64,000 nt of DNA, taken from contig NZ_JACVAP010000002.1 in the NCBI RefSeq assembly GCF_014851915.1, positions 682,001-746,000 on the forward strand, written 5' to 3'. Positions 22,304 through 33,515 of the stretch are shown one piece after another (the first letter of the stretch is position 1; the number at the start of each line of letters is the position of its first letter). The notes below the pieces were generated by a model. That model saw nothing but the letters and a program-made list of their open reading frames with translations, was not told where the DNA came from and did not search any database. Position numbers and translations under genes: made by a program. The stretch is from Xanthomonas sp. XNM01 (GTDB lineage Bacteria > Pseudomonadota > Gammaproteobacteria > Xanthomonadales > Xanthomonadaceae).

Positions 22304-22469
22304 GTCGGCGTTGTCCGAATCGAGCGGCCATCATTGACCGCACGTGCAGGCTAGGCGTTTGCCGGTAAACCGCCGGTGCAGCAATCGCTAGGATCGCGTG
22401 ACAGTCGCGCCGATCAGACGCTGCCGGATGCGGCAGGCGCGTCGCGGAGGTGTGGCGCGGGTGAAGCAT

Positions 22470-25046
22470 TCATGCTCGATGTCTCCGGACGTGGCGTGCG
22501 CGCAGGCGCAGCGCGTTGCCGATCACCGACACCGAACTCAGGCTCATCGCCAGTGCCGCCAGCATCGGCGACAGCAGCAGGCCGGTGAAGGGATACAGCA
22601 CGCCGGCAGCGACCGGCACGCCCAGACCGTTGTAGAGCAGGGCGAAGCCGAGGTTCTGGCGCATGTTGCGCACGCTGGCTTCGGAGATCGCGATCGCGGC
22701 GGCGATGCCGCGCAGATCGCCCTTGACCAGGGTGACCTGCGCGCTGGACATCGCGACATCGGTGCCGGTGCCCATCGCGATGCCGATGTCGGCCGCGGCC
22801 AGTGCAGGGGCATCGTTGATGCCATCGCCAGCCATCGCCACGCGGCGCCCTTCGGCTTTCAGGCGTTCGACCAGGGCGACCTTGCCGGCCGGTGTGACCT
22901 CGCCATGCACGTCAACGATGCCGAGCCGGGCGCCGACCGCGCGCGCGGTGGCGCTGGCATCGCCGCTGGCCATCACCACGCGCACGCCACGCGCATGCAG
23001 CGCGGCGATCGCCTCCGGCGTGCCGGCCTTGACCGGGTCGGCGACCGCGATCATGCCGAGCAGGTGGCCATCGGCGGCCAGGAACACCACGCTGGCGCCT
23101 TCGTCGCGCAGCGCGTCCGCGCCCGCCTCCAACGCGGTGGTCGGCGCGCCGGCCTCATGCATGAGGCCGGCGGAGCCGAGCAGCAGGGCCCGGCCGTCGA
23201 TACTGCCGCGGACGCCGCGGCCGGTCAGGGAGTCGAATGACTCGACGGGCAACAGCGCGATGTTCCTCGCCCGTGCTTCGTCGACGATCGCCTCCGCCAG
23301 TGGATGCTCGCTGGCCACATCCAGCGAGGCGGCCAGCTGCAGCACGCGTGCGGCGTCGATGCCGTCGATCGCGGTCACGCAGCGGAACGCGGGTCTGCCT
23401 TCGGTCAGGGTGCCGGTCTTGTCGACGACGAGCGTGTCGATCTGGCACAGGCGTTCGATCGCCTCGGCATCGCGGAACAGGATGCCGGCCTGCGCCGCGC
23501 GCCCGGACGCCACCATGATCGACATCGGCGTGGCCAGCCCCAGCGCGCAGGGGCAGGCGATGATCAGCACCGAGACGGCATTGAGCACCGCATGGGTCCA
23601 CGACGGCTCCGGGCCGAACAGCCCCCAGCCGATGAAGCTGGCAACGGCCACGCCGAGCACGCCGAGGACGAACCAGAACGCCACCTTGTCGGCCAGCCGC
23701 TGCATCGGCGCACGCGAACGCTGGGCCTGCGCGACCAGCTGCACGATCTGCGCGAGCATGCTGTCGGCGCCGACGCGCTCGGCGCGCACCAGCAGTGCGC
23801 CAGTGCCGTTCATGGTGGCGCCGACCACCCGGTCGCCGGTGGTCTTGGCCACCGGCACCGGCTCGCCGGTCAGCATCGATTCGTCCACATGCGAGCGGCC
23901 GTCGATGACGATGCCGTCGACCGGCACGGCCTCGCCCGGGCGTACGCGCAGGCGCTCGCCGACCTGGATCGCATCGAGTGCGACGTCCTCCTCGCTGCCG
24001 TCGTCATTGAGCCGGCGCGCGGTCTTCGGAGCCAGGCCGAGCAGGGCGCGGATCGCGCTGGAGGTGCGCGCGCGGGCTTTCAGTTCCAGCATCTGCCCGA
24101 GCAGGGTCAGCGACACGATCACCGCCGCCGCCTCGAAGTACACGCCGACCCGGCCGTGTTCGCGGAAGCTGTCCGGGAACAGCTGCGGCGCGATCGTGGC
24201 GACCACGCTGTAGCCGAACGCGGCCAGCACGCCGGTGCCGATCAGGCTCCACATGTTCGGGCTGCGGTTGCCGATCGACTGCGCCCAGCGCTGCAGGAAC
24301 GGCCAGCCAGCCCACAGCACCACCGGCGCGCTCAGCGCCAGTTCCAGCCAGGTACGTGTACTGGCGGACAGCGCAGGAAGCAGATGGCCGCCCATCGCGA
24401 CCAGCATCGTCGCTGCGCTCAGCGGCAGCGTCCACCAGAAGCGGCGGCGGAAATCGGTGAGCTCCGGATTCTCTCCGTCGTCCAGGCTGGGCAGCGCCGG
24501 CTCCAGCGCCATGCCGCAGATCGGGCAGGTGCCGGGGCCGTCCTGTTCGATCTCCGGATCCATCGGGCAGATGTAGCGGGTGCCCGGCGGTACGGCCTCG
24601 GTGGCGACGCCATCGGGGTCGAGGAAGCGGTGCGGCTCGGCGATGAAGCGCTCGCGGCAGCGTGCGGCGCAGAAGTGGTACTGCTGGCCGCGATGGTCGG
24701 CATGGTGCGGCGTCTTCGCCGGGTCGACCTGCATGCCGCAGACCGGGTCGCGTGCCAGCGTCGTCTTGCCGGGGTCAGATGCAGGTGCGCGGGCACCGCA
24801 GCAGGTGCTGCCGGCGGCAGCTTGCGGGGCATCGAGGTACCGTGCGGGCTCGGCGATGAAGCGCTCGCGACAGCGTGCGGCGCAGAAGTGGTACTGCTGG
24901 CCGCGATGGTCGGCATGGTGCGGTGTCTTCGCCGGGTCGACCCGCATGCCGCAGACCGGGTCGCGTGCGATCTCCGGTGCGTGGGTCGACGCAGCGGCGC
25001 CGGACCCGCAGCATCCGCCCGCAGCGTGTGGGGTGTTTCTGCTCAC
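22470..25046 (-). CDS. copA: Copper-translocating P-type ATPase with two YHS domains
   Basis: An 858-residue P1B-type ATPase that should pump Cu(I) out of the cytoplasm. From the N-terminus: two near-identical YHS metal-binding domains (residues about 29-72 and 100-143, each DPVCGM ... [12 protein letters not shown]), each preceded by a CCG motif (12-14 and 82-84). Next is a heavy-metal-binding domain ([20 protein letters not shown]), then the membrane core with CPC at 498-500 ([13 protein letters not shown]), Asp542 in [13 protein letters not shown] and GDGINDAP. It has no classical HMA (GMTCxxC) domain. It starts with GTG at 25046, overlapping the cueR stop (GTGA), so cueR and copA are one operon. 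Silver is an alternative substrate. Confidence 0.92.
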   Translation of the reverse strand: MSRNTPHAAGGCCGSGAAASTHAPEIARDPVCGMRVDPAKTPHHADHRGQQYHFCAARCRERFIAEPARYLDAPQAAAGSTCCGARAPASDPGKTTLARDPVCGMQVDPAKTPHHADHRGQQYHFCAARCRERFIAEPHRFLDPDGVATEAVPPGTRYICPMDPEIEQDGPGTCPICGMALEPALPSLDDGENPELTDFRRRFWWTLPLSAATMLVAMGGHLLPALSASTRTWLELALSAPVVLWAGWPFLQRWAQSIGNRSPNMWSLIGTGVLAAFGYSVVATIAPQLFPDSFREHGRVGVYFEAAAVIVSLTLLGQMLELKARARTSSAIRALLGLAPKTARRLNDDGSEEDVALDAIQVGERLRVRPGEAVPVDGIVIDGRSHVDESMLTGEPVPVAKTTGDRVVGATMNGTGALLVRAERVGADSMLAQIVQLVAQAQRSRAPMQRLADKVAFWFVLGVLGVAVASFIGWGLFGPEPSWTHAVLNAVSVLIIACPCALGLATPMSIMVASGRAAQAGILFRDAEAIERLCQIDTLVVDKTGTLTEGRPAFRCVTAIDGIDAARVLQLAASLDVASEHPLAEAIVDEARARNIALLPVESFDSLTGRGVRGSIDGRALLLGSAGLMHEAGAPTTALEAGADALRDEGASVVFLAADGHLLGMIAVADPVKAGTPEAIAALHARGVRVVMASGDASATARAVGARLGIVDVHGEVTPAGKVALVERLKAEGRRVAMAGDGINDAPALAAADIGIAMGTGTDVAMSSAQVTLVKGDLRGIAAAIAISEASVRNMRQNLGFALLYNGLGVPVAAGVLYPFTGLLLSPMLAALAMSLSSVSVIGNALRLRARHVRRHRA
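24621..24968 (-). repeat. Tandem duplication of the YHS-coding segment
   Basis: Two 121-nt stretches, 24635-24755 and 24848-24968, differ at only 3 positions and are offset by 213 nt (71 codons). One difference changes Arg to Gln; the other two are silent. Such low divergence, including silent sites, points to a recent or gene-converted duplication. Confidence 0.9.
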
Positions 25047-25450
25047 GGCGTCGGCTCCTGCTCCCCGGACAGGGCGGCCATGATCGGGCACTCGCTGAGC
25101 GCGCCGTGGCCCGGACAGGCGTCGACCAGCAGCTGCAGCGCGTCGCGCACCCGCCCCAGTTCCTCGATGCGGGATTCGACCAGGGCCAGCTTCCCGGTCG
25201 CCGCGGCCTTGACCGAGGCCATGTCGGTCGCGCGCGCGTCGCTGAGGCCGAGCAGATCGCGGATCTCGTCGAGCGTGAATCCCAGACCTTTGGCGCGCTT
25301 GATGAAGTTCAGGCGCAGCAGGTCGTCCTGGCCGTAGCGGCGATACCCGCTGGCTGAACGCAGCGGTTCGGGCAGCAGGCGCTGGCGCTCGTAGTAGCGG
25401 ATCGTATCGATCGGAACGCCCGCCTGGCGGGCCAGTTGTCCAATGATCAT
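25043..25450 (-). CDS. cueR: MerR-family copper-responsive regulator (CueR-like)
   Basis: A 135-residue MerR regulator. The winged helix is at the N-terminus ([20 protein letters not shown] and GYRRY), a long dimerisation helix follows, and the metal loop runs from Cys112 to Cys121 ([10 protein letters not shown]) before PIMAALSG. CueR uses the same two-cysteine arrangement for Cu(I), but with one residue fewer in the loop. It should twist an overlong promoter into an active form when metal binds. The start is the ATG at 25450; upstream in-frame codons extend into the operator region. It overlaps copA by 4 nt. Confidence 0.87.
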   Translation of the reverse strand: MIIGQLARQAGVPIDTIRYYERQRLLPEPLRSASGYRRYGQDDLLRLNFIKRAKGLGFTLDEIRDLLGLSDARATDMASVKAAATGKLALVESRIEELGRVRDALQLLVDACPGHGALSECPIMAALSGEQEPTP

Positions 25451-25476
25451 GACGGTGCTTCCCGGGAAGTCGGAGC

Positions 25477-25508
25477 ATTCTGATCCCTGGAGTCTGGTCA
25501 AGAGTCAA
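25477..25508 (-). promoter_or_regulatory. MerR-type promoter/operator of cueR-copA
   Basis: On the minus strand TTGACT (25508-25503) and CAGAAT (25482-25477) are spaced by 20 nt, longer than normal, as in MerR-family promoters. A rough dyad (TGACC ... GGATCA) lies between them. This fits metal-dependent autoregulation of cueR-copA. Confidence 0.55.
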
Positions 25509-25575
25509 GGCTTCGGCACCGGTCGCCCGGGCGTGCTAGCGTCGGAGCGGCGCACGGATGCGCTGGAGGAGTGCC

Positions 25576-25995
25576 ATGGAAACGAAGCGGGGCATGTGCC
25601 TGCTGTGGGTGGTGCTGGCCTGGATGGTGGCCGGCGGAGTCCGGGCCCAGCAGGTATCCCGGTGCGTCGACGCCCAGGGGCAGGTGAGCTATCAGTCGGG
25701 CGCCTGCCCGGTCGGGCTTCCCGACAAGACCTGGGAGCATGGCCGGTTCGCGCCCCCATCGGCGGCCGATGCGGCCCGCCTGCGCGCACTGGAGCGGGAG
25801 GCGCAGCGACGTTCCTCCGTGCGCCAGGTCGGCGCGCTACGGCCCGAGCGGGTGCGCACCGCCGTGGACAGCAGCATCGGCCGTTGCGAAGCGGCGAAGA
25901 AGCGCCGCGACGACGCGGTCTACCGGCTGGGGCCGCGGCGCACCATCGCCGCACTGCGTGCCCTGGACGCGGAAGTGTTCCAGGCCTGTCGCTAG
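25576..25995 (+). CDS. DUF4124-like exported protein
   Basis: A 139-residue protein with a signal peptide (about residues 1-24, cleavage after VRAQ). A short DUF4124-type motif follows (VSRCVDAQGQVSYQSGACP), and the rest is Arg/Ala-rich and helical with two late cysteines. DUF4124 proteins are common in Xanthomonadaceae and have no known function. GGAGGA at 25565-25570 is a strong ribosome site for the chosen ATG. The gene is divergent from cueR-copA and shares its upstream region, but no metal link can be shown. Confidence 0.75.
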   Translation: METKRGMCLLWVVLAWMVAGGVRAQQVSRCVDAQGQVSYQSGACPVGLPDKTWEHGRFAPPSAADAARLRALEREAQRRSSVRQVGALRPERVRTAVDSSIGRCEAAKKRRDDAVYRLGPRRTIAALRALDAEVFQACR

Positions 25996-26090
25996 GCTGC
26001 CGTCGCGGCGCGCCGGTCGCGGTGCTTGTCGAGCCGGATGCATCCCCGCTAAGGTGCCGGCCCCTGCTGGCACGGCACGACCCACGCACG

Positions 26091-26390
26091 ATGCACCCAC
26101 CGGATCCGGGCACCCGCCGCGGCCGCCCGCCCAAGTACGGCCGCGCGATGAGCGACGCCGAGCGGGCGCGCGAGTACCGCCTGCGCCGCCGCCAGCGTGC
26201 GGCGTCCGGCAGCCAGGTGCTGCAGGTGCAGACCGACACCATCCTGCTGGACAAGATCCGCGCGGCCGTCACCGCTGGCGATCGCGCGCTGGTGGCGACG
26301 CTGGCCGCGGAGCTGGTTCGGCGCTATCCGCCGCATGAGGGCAAGCGTGCAGGACGCGCGGCGCGGGCGGGGCTGGAGCGGGAAGGCTGA
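26091..26390 (+). CDS. Small basic protein with AT-hook-like N-terminus
   Basis: A 99-residue basic protein. Residues 9-17 (RRGRPPKYG) match the AT-hook core, which binds the minor groove of AT-rich DNA. A basic stretch (SDAERAREYRLRRRQRAA) follows and then a helix-forming acidic/hydrophobic part (TDTILLDKIRAAVTAGDRA). Short proteins with GRPPK and AERAREYR patterns are common in this family, but their role is unknown. Start was set at the first ATG (26091); no good ribosome site is seen. It lies 194 nt upstream of gyrA. Confidence 0.65.
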   Translation: MHPPDPGTRRGRPPKYGRAMSDAERAREYRLRRRQRAASGSQVLQVQTDTILLDKIRAAVTAGDRALVATLAAELVRRYPPHEGKRAGRAARAGLEREG

Positions 26391-26496
26391 GCCAGGGCGT
26401 GATGCGGGGTGGTGAGGGTGCCGTACAGTGCCACGTGCAGGCGCAAGTCCCTGTTTTCCCGTGGAAATGCCGGGCCTGAACGGAGGCGGTTTGTGC

Positions 26497-26502
26497 TAGA
26501 AT
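26497..26502 (+). promoter_or_regulatory. Candidate gyrA -10 box
   Basis: TAGAAT lies 82 nt before the gyrA start. The resulting leader of about 76 nt contains a TGCG-TGGGG / CCCC-GCA hairpin with a TTTT loop (about 26511-26529). The -35 region is weak. Confidence 0.5.
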
Positions 26503-26584
26503 CGGCTGCTTGCGTGGGGTTTTCCCCGCATCGGCCGTTCGCCCGATGGCACGGCCCCAGACCGAATCCTGACGAAGAGTCCTG

Positions 26585-29293
<2,709 letters not shown>

Positions 29294-29324
29294 TCGGCAG
29301 CGGCGCATGTCCTGATGCTGTACA

Positions 29325-29354
29325 GCGAAACGCCGGCGCATGCCGGCGTTTCGC
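29325..29354 (+). terminator. gyrA terminator
   Basis: A perfect 13-bp stem (GCGAAACGCCGGC / GCCGGCGTTTCGC) with a GCAT loop starts 31 nt after the gyrA stop; GTTGTG follows. The A-rich upstream and T-rich downstream halves support termination. Confidence 0.8.
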
Positions 29355-29725
29355 GTTGTGACGCTGGAAAACCGCGGGTGTGGTGGCGGTCACCCCCCGT
29401 CTCGTCATGATCTCGCCGTCTCTCGCCACATGAGGGCGATGCCGTCGCGCTCGGACATCGCGCCCGCTGCCGGTGGCAGCCCTACCTTGAATGCCTGGAC
29501 GCGCGGCGGATCCTGCGACTCCCGCCAGGTTCGCTGATGCGTTCAGAGCACGAGTCGGCGTGCGCGTCATGCGTATCGCACGAGGGCTCACAGGGGCGCC
29601 AGGTGTCCGCTGCTGCTGCTGAGGCAGCACGATCCGCTACCCGCGAGGTCGGATGGACCCGTTACCCAGGGCGCCGGTACCTCAACGATCCCCGCCCGCC
29701 CGCCCGCCTGCGTGCAGGTCGGGTC
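29355..29725. other. Gap without a convincing gene
   Basis: This stretch of about 370 nt follows the gyrA terminator and ends at the stop of a minus-strand gene. Short open frames are present, but none has a ribosome site or recognisable product. A small CCTGC/GCAGG hairpin next to C-rich sequence near 29695-29720 may end the minus-strand gene. Confidence 0.5.
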
Positions 29726-30757
29726 TCAGATGGTCCGGCACTGGCGCCAGCGCACCGGCTCGTCGTGCCCTGGGCGCGGATTGAGCTGGATGCGGACCGT
29801 GCGCAGCGACGGGTAGCGCTCGATCTGGCTGCAGATCAGCGGCCAGATCATGGCGTCGTCGCCACTGCGGTCGATCACCAGCGTGGCGCGGGTCAGCCAG
29901 TACGCACGTCCGATTCCCGGCTGCAGGCCGATGCTGCGGGCGACCTCGGCCTGGTAGCGCGCCTGCGTTTCCTCATCCGGGTCGGCCTGGATCGTGCTGG
30001 CGCCCGCATCGGGCGTCCCGGTTTCGGTGGCGGGCGTCTCTGCCGGCGCAAGGTCGGGGGCGTCCGGGCGCGACGGGGCGACCACCGCCGCCGTGGAGGC
30101 GGGGGCGGCAGGTGCCGCGGCCGGGAGGCCGATGTGCGTTCCGGTGGTCGGAGCGATGTCGTCCTGCAGCAGGCGTGCCGGAAACACCGCGGCCACCAGA
30201 CCGATCGCAATCGCGCCCAGCATGCCGATCAGGATGTGCCGTACCGCCTGGCGGCGACTGGCGGCGATGATCGTCTGCCGGGTGTCGGATGCGACGAAGG
30301 GCTTGAGCAGTGGCCACAGCCGGCGGCCGTCGACCAGTTCGATGCCGTTGCGTTCGGCCATGCCGTGCGCGTCGCGCGCGGCGCTGCCCTGGGTCAGCAG
30401 CATCCCGCGCCGCGCGCCGGACAGGTCCATCGCCGCGACCAGTTCCTCGATCGCAGGCAGGCCGATCCGGTAGGCCATGCCATGCTTGCAGACCAGCAGC
30501 CAGCGGTTCTGTCCATCGCTCATCAGCAGGCGGCTGCCGTCCTCACCCGGTGCGTCCGTGTTGCGCTCGGCATCCTGCAGGCCACGCTGCCGCATGGCCT
30601 GGCGGATCAGCGAGGAGACCTCGCGCCAGCGCAGCGCAGCGAGCGCCTGCAGCCCGGCAGCGGTCTCGCTGCGGGGACGGCGTACGAACCAGAAATAGGC
30701 GATGGAGAGCAGGGACAGCAGCCCTGCGAGACCGGCGCCGAGCACCCACGACGGCAT
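29726..30757 (-). CDS. Membrane protein with Mrr-like nuclease-fold domain
   Basis: A 343-residue protein. It has an N-terminal membrane segment (about 5-25), then a domain that looks like the Mrr/restriction-endonuclease fold (about 38-150): SRLLMSDGQNRWLLVCKHG stands in for the usual D ... QxK core, and RNGIELVDGRRLWPLL matches the Mrr closing motif. A second membrane segment is near residues 172-192, followed by an Ala/Pro-rich linker and a C-terminal periplasmic part (about 265-343). There is no methyltransferase nearby, so it is not a classical restriction system. Whether the nuclease site is active is unclear because the first acidic residue is not obvious. AGGAA precedes the start. Confidence 0.65.
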   Translation of the reverse strand: MPSWVLGAGLAGLLSLLSIAYFWFVRRPRSETAAGLQALAALRWREVSSLIRQAMRQRGLQDAERNTDAPGEDGSRLLMSDGQNRWLLVCKHGMAYRIGLPAIEELVAAMDLSGARRGMLLTQGSAARDAHGMAERNGIELVDGRRLWPLLKPFVASDTRQTIIAASRRQAVRHILIGMLGAIAIGLVAAVFPARLLQDDIAPTTGTHIGLPAAAPAAPASTAAVVAPSRPDAPDLAPAETPATETGTPDAGASTIQADPDEETQARYQAEVARSIGLQPGIGRAYWLTRATLVIDRSGDDAMIWPLICSQIERYPSLRTVRIQLNPRPGHDEPVRWRQCRTI

Positions 30758-30840
30758 GTGGATTCCTGCGGAAAAGTGATGCCCCGAGTTCAGGCGCGAT
30801 GGTACACCGCGACAGGCAACACTCCGGTCATGCAGACAAA

Positions 30841-30907
30841 GCGGCCCGCCAGTCCATAGCCGAGAGGGGAGGGGAGCAAACGGCTAGGTACGGGACTGGC
30901 GGGCCGC
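30841..30907. other. Two-stem hairpin element between genes
   Basis: Outer arms GCGGCCCGCCAGTCC (30841-30855) and its exact complement (30893-30907) enclose an inner stem TAGCCG (30857-30862) / CGGCTA (30881-30886). The 18-nt loop is purine-rich on the plus strand (GAGAGGGGAGGGGAGCAA) and C/T-rich on the minus strand. On the minus strand it lies 49 nt after the phasin stop and is followed by TTTGTCT, so it may be that gene's terminator. The conserved-looking loop could also belong to a small RNA or the leader of the next gene. Confidence 0.6.
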
Positions 30908-30956
30908 GTCCGATTTTGCCGGAGCGCATGCTGCCCTGCAACATAGTACTTTCGTA

Positions 30957-31505
30957 TTAGTCCACGCCGCCGGCCGGGTCCGAGGCCGAGCCGCGCGGCC
31001 GGGCGGGACGTGCCCGCGGCCGCGGTGTGGGGGCTTCGGCCGGCGCCGCGCTGGGCCGCGCGGAAGACCGGCGGCGCAGCTCCACGGTCAGCGCGTCGAT
31101 CCGCGCACCGAGCGCATCGATGTCCTCTCGGCTGGGCACGTCGAGCGAGCGCAGCGTCTGCTGGACGCGCTGCTCGAACGCGCGACCGACGCTCTCCCAT
31201 GCATCGCCGGCGCGGGTCTGCGCGCTGCCGATGGCCGAATCCAGCGACCTGCGCAGGCTGTCCAGGCGGGCAGTGGCGCCGTGCACGGCACCGGAGCGCG
31301 TGCTGTCCACCGCGCGCCCTTCTTCGGCGAGCTGCTCGAACAGACGGCTGCCTTCGGCCTGTGCCCGAGACAGGGCGCCGATCCCGGCCAGCCAGACCTG
31401 CTGGGCGGATTCGCCGAACTCTCTGGCGATGCGTTCGGTCTGCGCCTGGAAACCCGTGCTTTCCGGCGTTGCGTCGTCGGATGCGGAATGACGTGTGCGG
31501 CTCAT
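30957..31505 (-). CDS. Phasin family (PHA granule-associated) protein
   Basis: A 182-residue protein of the phasin / PhaI-PhaF type that coats polyhydroxyalkanoate granules. The N-terminal two thirds are amphipathic helix (QAQTERIAREFGESAQQVWL, AEGSRLFEQLAEEGRAVDS), as in TIGR01837. The end is a Pro/Ala/Arg-rich basic tail (PTPRPRARPARPRG) like the DNA-contacting tail of PhaF. Start at the ATG 31505 is where family similarity begins; GGACCGCTC precedes it but no strong ribosome site. Its partner PHA-system gene lies 77 nt upstream on the same strand. No PHA synthase is in the window. Confidence 0.82.
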   Translation of the reverse strand: MSRTRHSASDDATPESTGFQAQTERIAREFGESAQQVWLAGIGALSRAQAEGSRLFEQLAEEGRAVDSTRSGAVHGATARLDSLRRSLDSAIGSAQTRAGDAWESVGRAFEQRVQQTLRSLDVPSREDIDALGARIDALTVELRRRSSARPSAAPAEAPTPRPRARPARPRGSASDPAGGVD

Positions 31506-31582
31506 GAGCGGTCCTTTGGCGAGGGTCCCGCCCGAGTATCGCCCCGGCGCCGGCAAGAGCGCGTGAGCCGCGGCCGCCCGCG

Positions 31583-31858
31583 TCAGCCGAGTTGCTCCTG
31601 CAGGACCCGCCGGATCTCGGATTCGATCATTCCCTTCATCGCCGACATCAGGAAGCCGAGCTCGGCGGTGACCCGGACCTGCTCGGGTTCGAGCGAGATG
31701 CGGCCATCGATGCCCGGACCGGACAGCGTCAGTGCGTCGCCCTCCCACTGGCTGGTCAGGCCGTGCCGTTCGCGCAGCTTGTCGGCCACGGTCTGGAGCA
31801 CCACGCGGACCTGGTCCGGCGTGCGGGTATGCGGATGTCGGATATCGATGCTGGACAA
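31583..31858 (-). CDS. Polyhydroxyalkanoic acid system family protein
   Basis: A 91-residue protein resembling the PHA_gran_rgn family (TIGR02610): SSIDIRHPHTRTPDQVRVV at the start, WEGDALTLSGPGIDGRI in the middle and SAMKGMIESEIRRVLQEQLG at the end. These small proteins are encoded with phasins; a role in granule formation is presumed but not established. The TTG at 31858 is preferred because GGAG lies 8 nt upstream and homology begins there; an ATG 12 codons further up (31894) is an alternative. Confidence 0.75.
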   Translation of the reverse strand: MSSIDIRHPHTRTPDQVRVVLQTVADKLRERHGLTSQWEGDALTLSGPGIDGRISLEPEQVRVTAELGFLMSAMKGMIESEIRRVLQEQLG

Positions 31859-31947
31859 GCGGGCTCCGTCGGCTGGCTGCACTGGGTGCGCCATCGTACG
31901 CGGCACGCGCGCCGGGACCAATGCAGCGCAGCAGGTGGGCGATTTGC

Positions 31948-31953
31948 TAGGCT
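31948..31953 (+). promoter_or_regulatory. -10 box placed for a leaderless FHA-gene mRNA
   Basis: TAGGCT is followed by 7 nt and then the ATG of the FHA-domain gene. No ribosome site is visible between them. Confidence 0.4.
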
Positions 31954-31960
31954 GCCGCGC

Positions 31961-32761
31961 ATGCCCGACCTGCGCCTCCATTTCAGCAATCGACAGCAAC
32001 CCGATTTCGCGCTCGCGCCGGGCGTGCACCGGCTGATGCGGCAGGCCAATGGCGTGGTCGGTCTCGGCGATCTGGTGCAGGGTGTGCTGCTGGCCCAGTT
32101 CTGCCTGGACCGGCGTGGCCTGTGGCTGCAGGTGGCCACGGGCATGCGCGGCATCCACGTCAACGGCCGCCCGGTGCGGAGGATGGCGCTGCTGCGGCCT
32201 GGCGACGCGGTGTATGCCGACGGCGCGGAGCTGCTGGTCCAGGCGCCGTCTCGCCAGGATCGCGCACCCGAGGCGGAGGACGGGCATGCGACCGATCCGC
32301 GGGTGGTGCTGCGCGGGATCGGTGGGCGGCACCACGGCCGCAGCTTCACCTTGGGTCCGGTGCGCGTGGTCGGGGCCGCGCGCGACGCCGACATCCGCAT
32401 CGACGAGCCCGCGTTCGCCGACCGCCACGCCACGCTGGAACGACGTGGCGACCGCGTGCTGCTACGCGATCTGGGGCAGGGCGACGGCAGCCAGGTCAAC
32501 GGCGTGAAGGTCCGCGATGCGGTCCTGCGCGCCGGGGACCAGGTCGTGTTCGAAGGCCAGCACCGCTTCGTGGTCGAGTTCCCCGCCGCCGGGCCGGGAA
32601 CGGCATTGCCGGTGATGGAGCCGGCGCCCCAGGCGAAGCCGCAGGCCGACCTGGCCGCATCGCCGCGACGCGCGGGCGGCGTCCGCCTGCCGTGGCTGCT
32701 GGTGGCGGCCCTGCTGCTGGGCGCGGCGCTCAGCGCGCTGCTCTGGTTCGGTGCCCGCTGA
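31961..32761 (+). CDS. FHA-domain membrane protein
   Basis: A 266-residue protein. The N-terminal part (1-95) looks like a degenerate FHA-like or beta-rich domain (IHVNGRPVRRMALLRPGD). Residues about 112-210 form a clear FHA domain with VVGAARDADIRID, FADRHATLERRGDRVLLRD and DGSQVNGVKVRD. A Pro/Ala linker and a C-terminal membrane anchor (about 243-263, LPWLLVAALLLGAALSALLW) follow. FHA domains bind phosphothreonine peptides, so it probably docks to a Ser/Thr-kinase substrate at the inner membrane. The cognate kinase is not in the window. It is divergent from the PHA-granule genes. Confidence 0.85.
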   Translation: MPDLRLHFSNRQQPDFALAPGVHRLMRQANGVVGLGDLVQGVLLAQFCLDRRGLWLQVATGMRGIHVNGRPVRRMALLRPGDAVYADGAELLVQAPSRQDRAPEAEDGHATDPRVVLRGIGGRHHGRSFTLGPVRVVGAARDADIRIDEPAFADRHATLERRGDRVLLRDLGQGDGSQVNGVKVRDAVLRAGDQVVFEGQHRFVVEFPAAGPGTALPVMEPAPQAKPQADLAASPRRAGGVRLPWLLVAALLLGAALSALLWFGAR

Positions 32762-32842
32762 GCGCGGCGCGGCCGGTTGTTTTCGCCTTCGCTTCGGCAG
32801 CTGCCGCCACCCGGTTCCAGGTGACGGGTCGTCGCCGCGGCT

Positions 32843-33481
32843 TCATGGCGCAGGGCGCGGCACGCGCGACCGCTGCCGTCGCCGCAGCGCATGGGCCACG
32901 CGCCACCCCAGCAGAACCGCGAGCAGCCCGGCATAGAGCGCGGGCTCGCGCAGGTCGGATTTGACCAGCCACCAGAAGTGCAGCACCGCAAGGATGCCGA
33001 TCGGATAGATCAGCCGGTGCAGCAGGCCCCAGCGCCGGCCCATGCGCCGCATCCAGCCGCGGGTCGAGGTGATCGCCAGCGGTACCAGCAGCAGCCAGGC
33101 GGCGAACCCCACCGTGATGAAGGGACGCTTGACGATCTCCTCGAAGATCATCGACCAGTAGCCGCCCAGGTCCAGGACCAGATAGGCCGCCAGGTGCAGC
33201 GAGGCATAGAAGAACGCGTACAGGCCGGCCATGCGCCGGAACTGCAGCAGCACGGTCTGGCCGGTGAGCTGCCGCAGCGGGGTGATCGCCAGGGTGACCA
33301 GCAGCAGGCGCAGCGCCCACAGGCCGGTGCGGTGCTCGATCTCCGCCACCGGATCGGCGCCGAGCGCATCGCTGCCGGTGCGCCAGACCTCGGCGATCTG
33401 CCAGCCCAGCCAGGCCGCGGGCGACAGCGCCGCGGCGTGCAGCAGCGCCTTGGTGGCGATCAATGCACGTCGGGAAGGCAT
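32843..33481 (-). CDS. msrQ: MsrQ, haem-binding membrane subunit of MsrPQ
   Basis: A 212-residue integral membrane protein with six hydrophobic segments and the ferric-reductase-like pattern of MsrQ. Candidate haem ligands are His in [10 protein letters not shown] and in [16 protein letters not shown]. It passes electrons from the quinone pool to the periplasmic MsrP, which repairs oxidised methionines in envelope proteins. The start is the ATG at 33481. Its partner msrP ends 34 nt upstream on the same strand, so the pair forms an operon. Confidence 0.92.
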   Translation of the reverse strand: MPSRRALIATKALLHAAALSPAAWLGWQIAEVWRTGSDALGADPVAEIEHRTGLWALRLLLVTLAITPLRQLTGQTVLLQFRRMAGLYAFFYASLHLAAYLVLDLGGYWSMIFEEIVKRPFITVGFAAWLLLVPLAITSTRGWMRRMGRRWGLLHRLIYPIGILAVLHFWWLVKSDLREPALYAGLLAVLLGWRVAHALRRRQRSRVPRPAP

Positions 33482-33515
33482 CGCTGCGCCTGTGCTGGAG
33501 GTGATGGAGCGGGAA

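Noticed and set aside
29726-30757. Restriction-modification system
   Set aside because: Only an Mrr-like fold is present; there is no methyltransferase or specificity gene, and the protein is membrane-bound.
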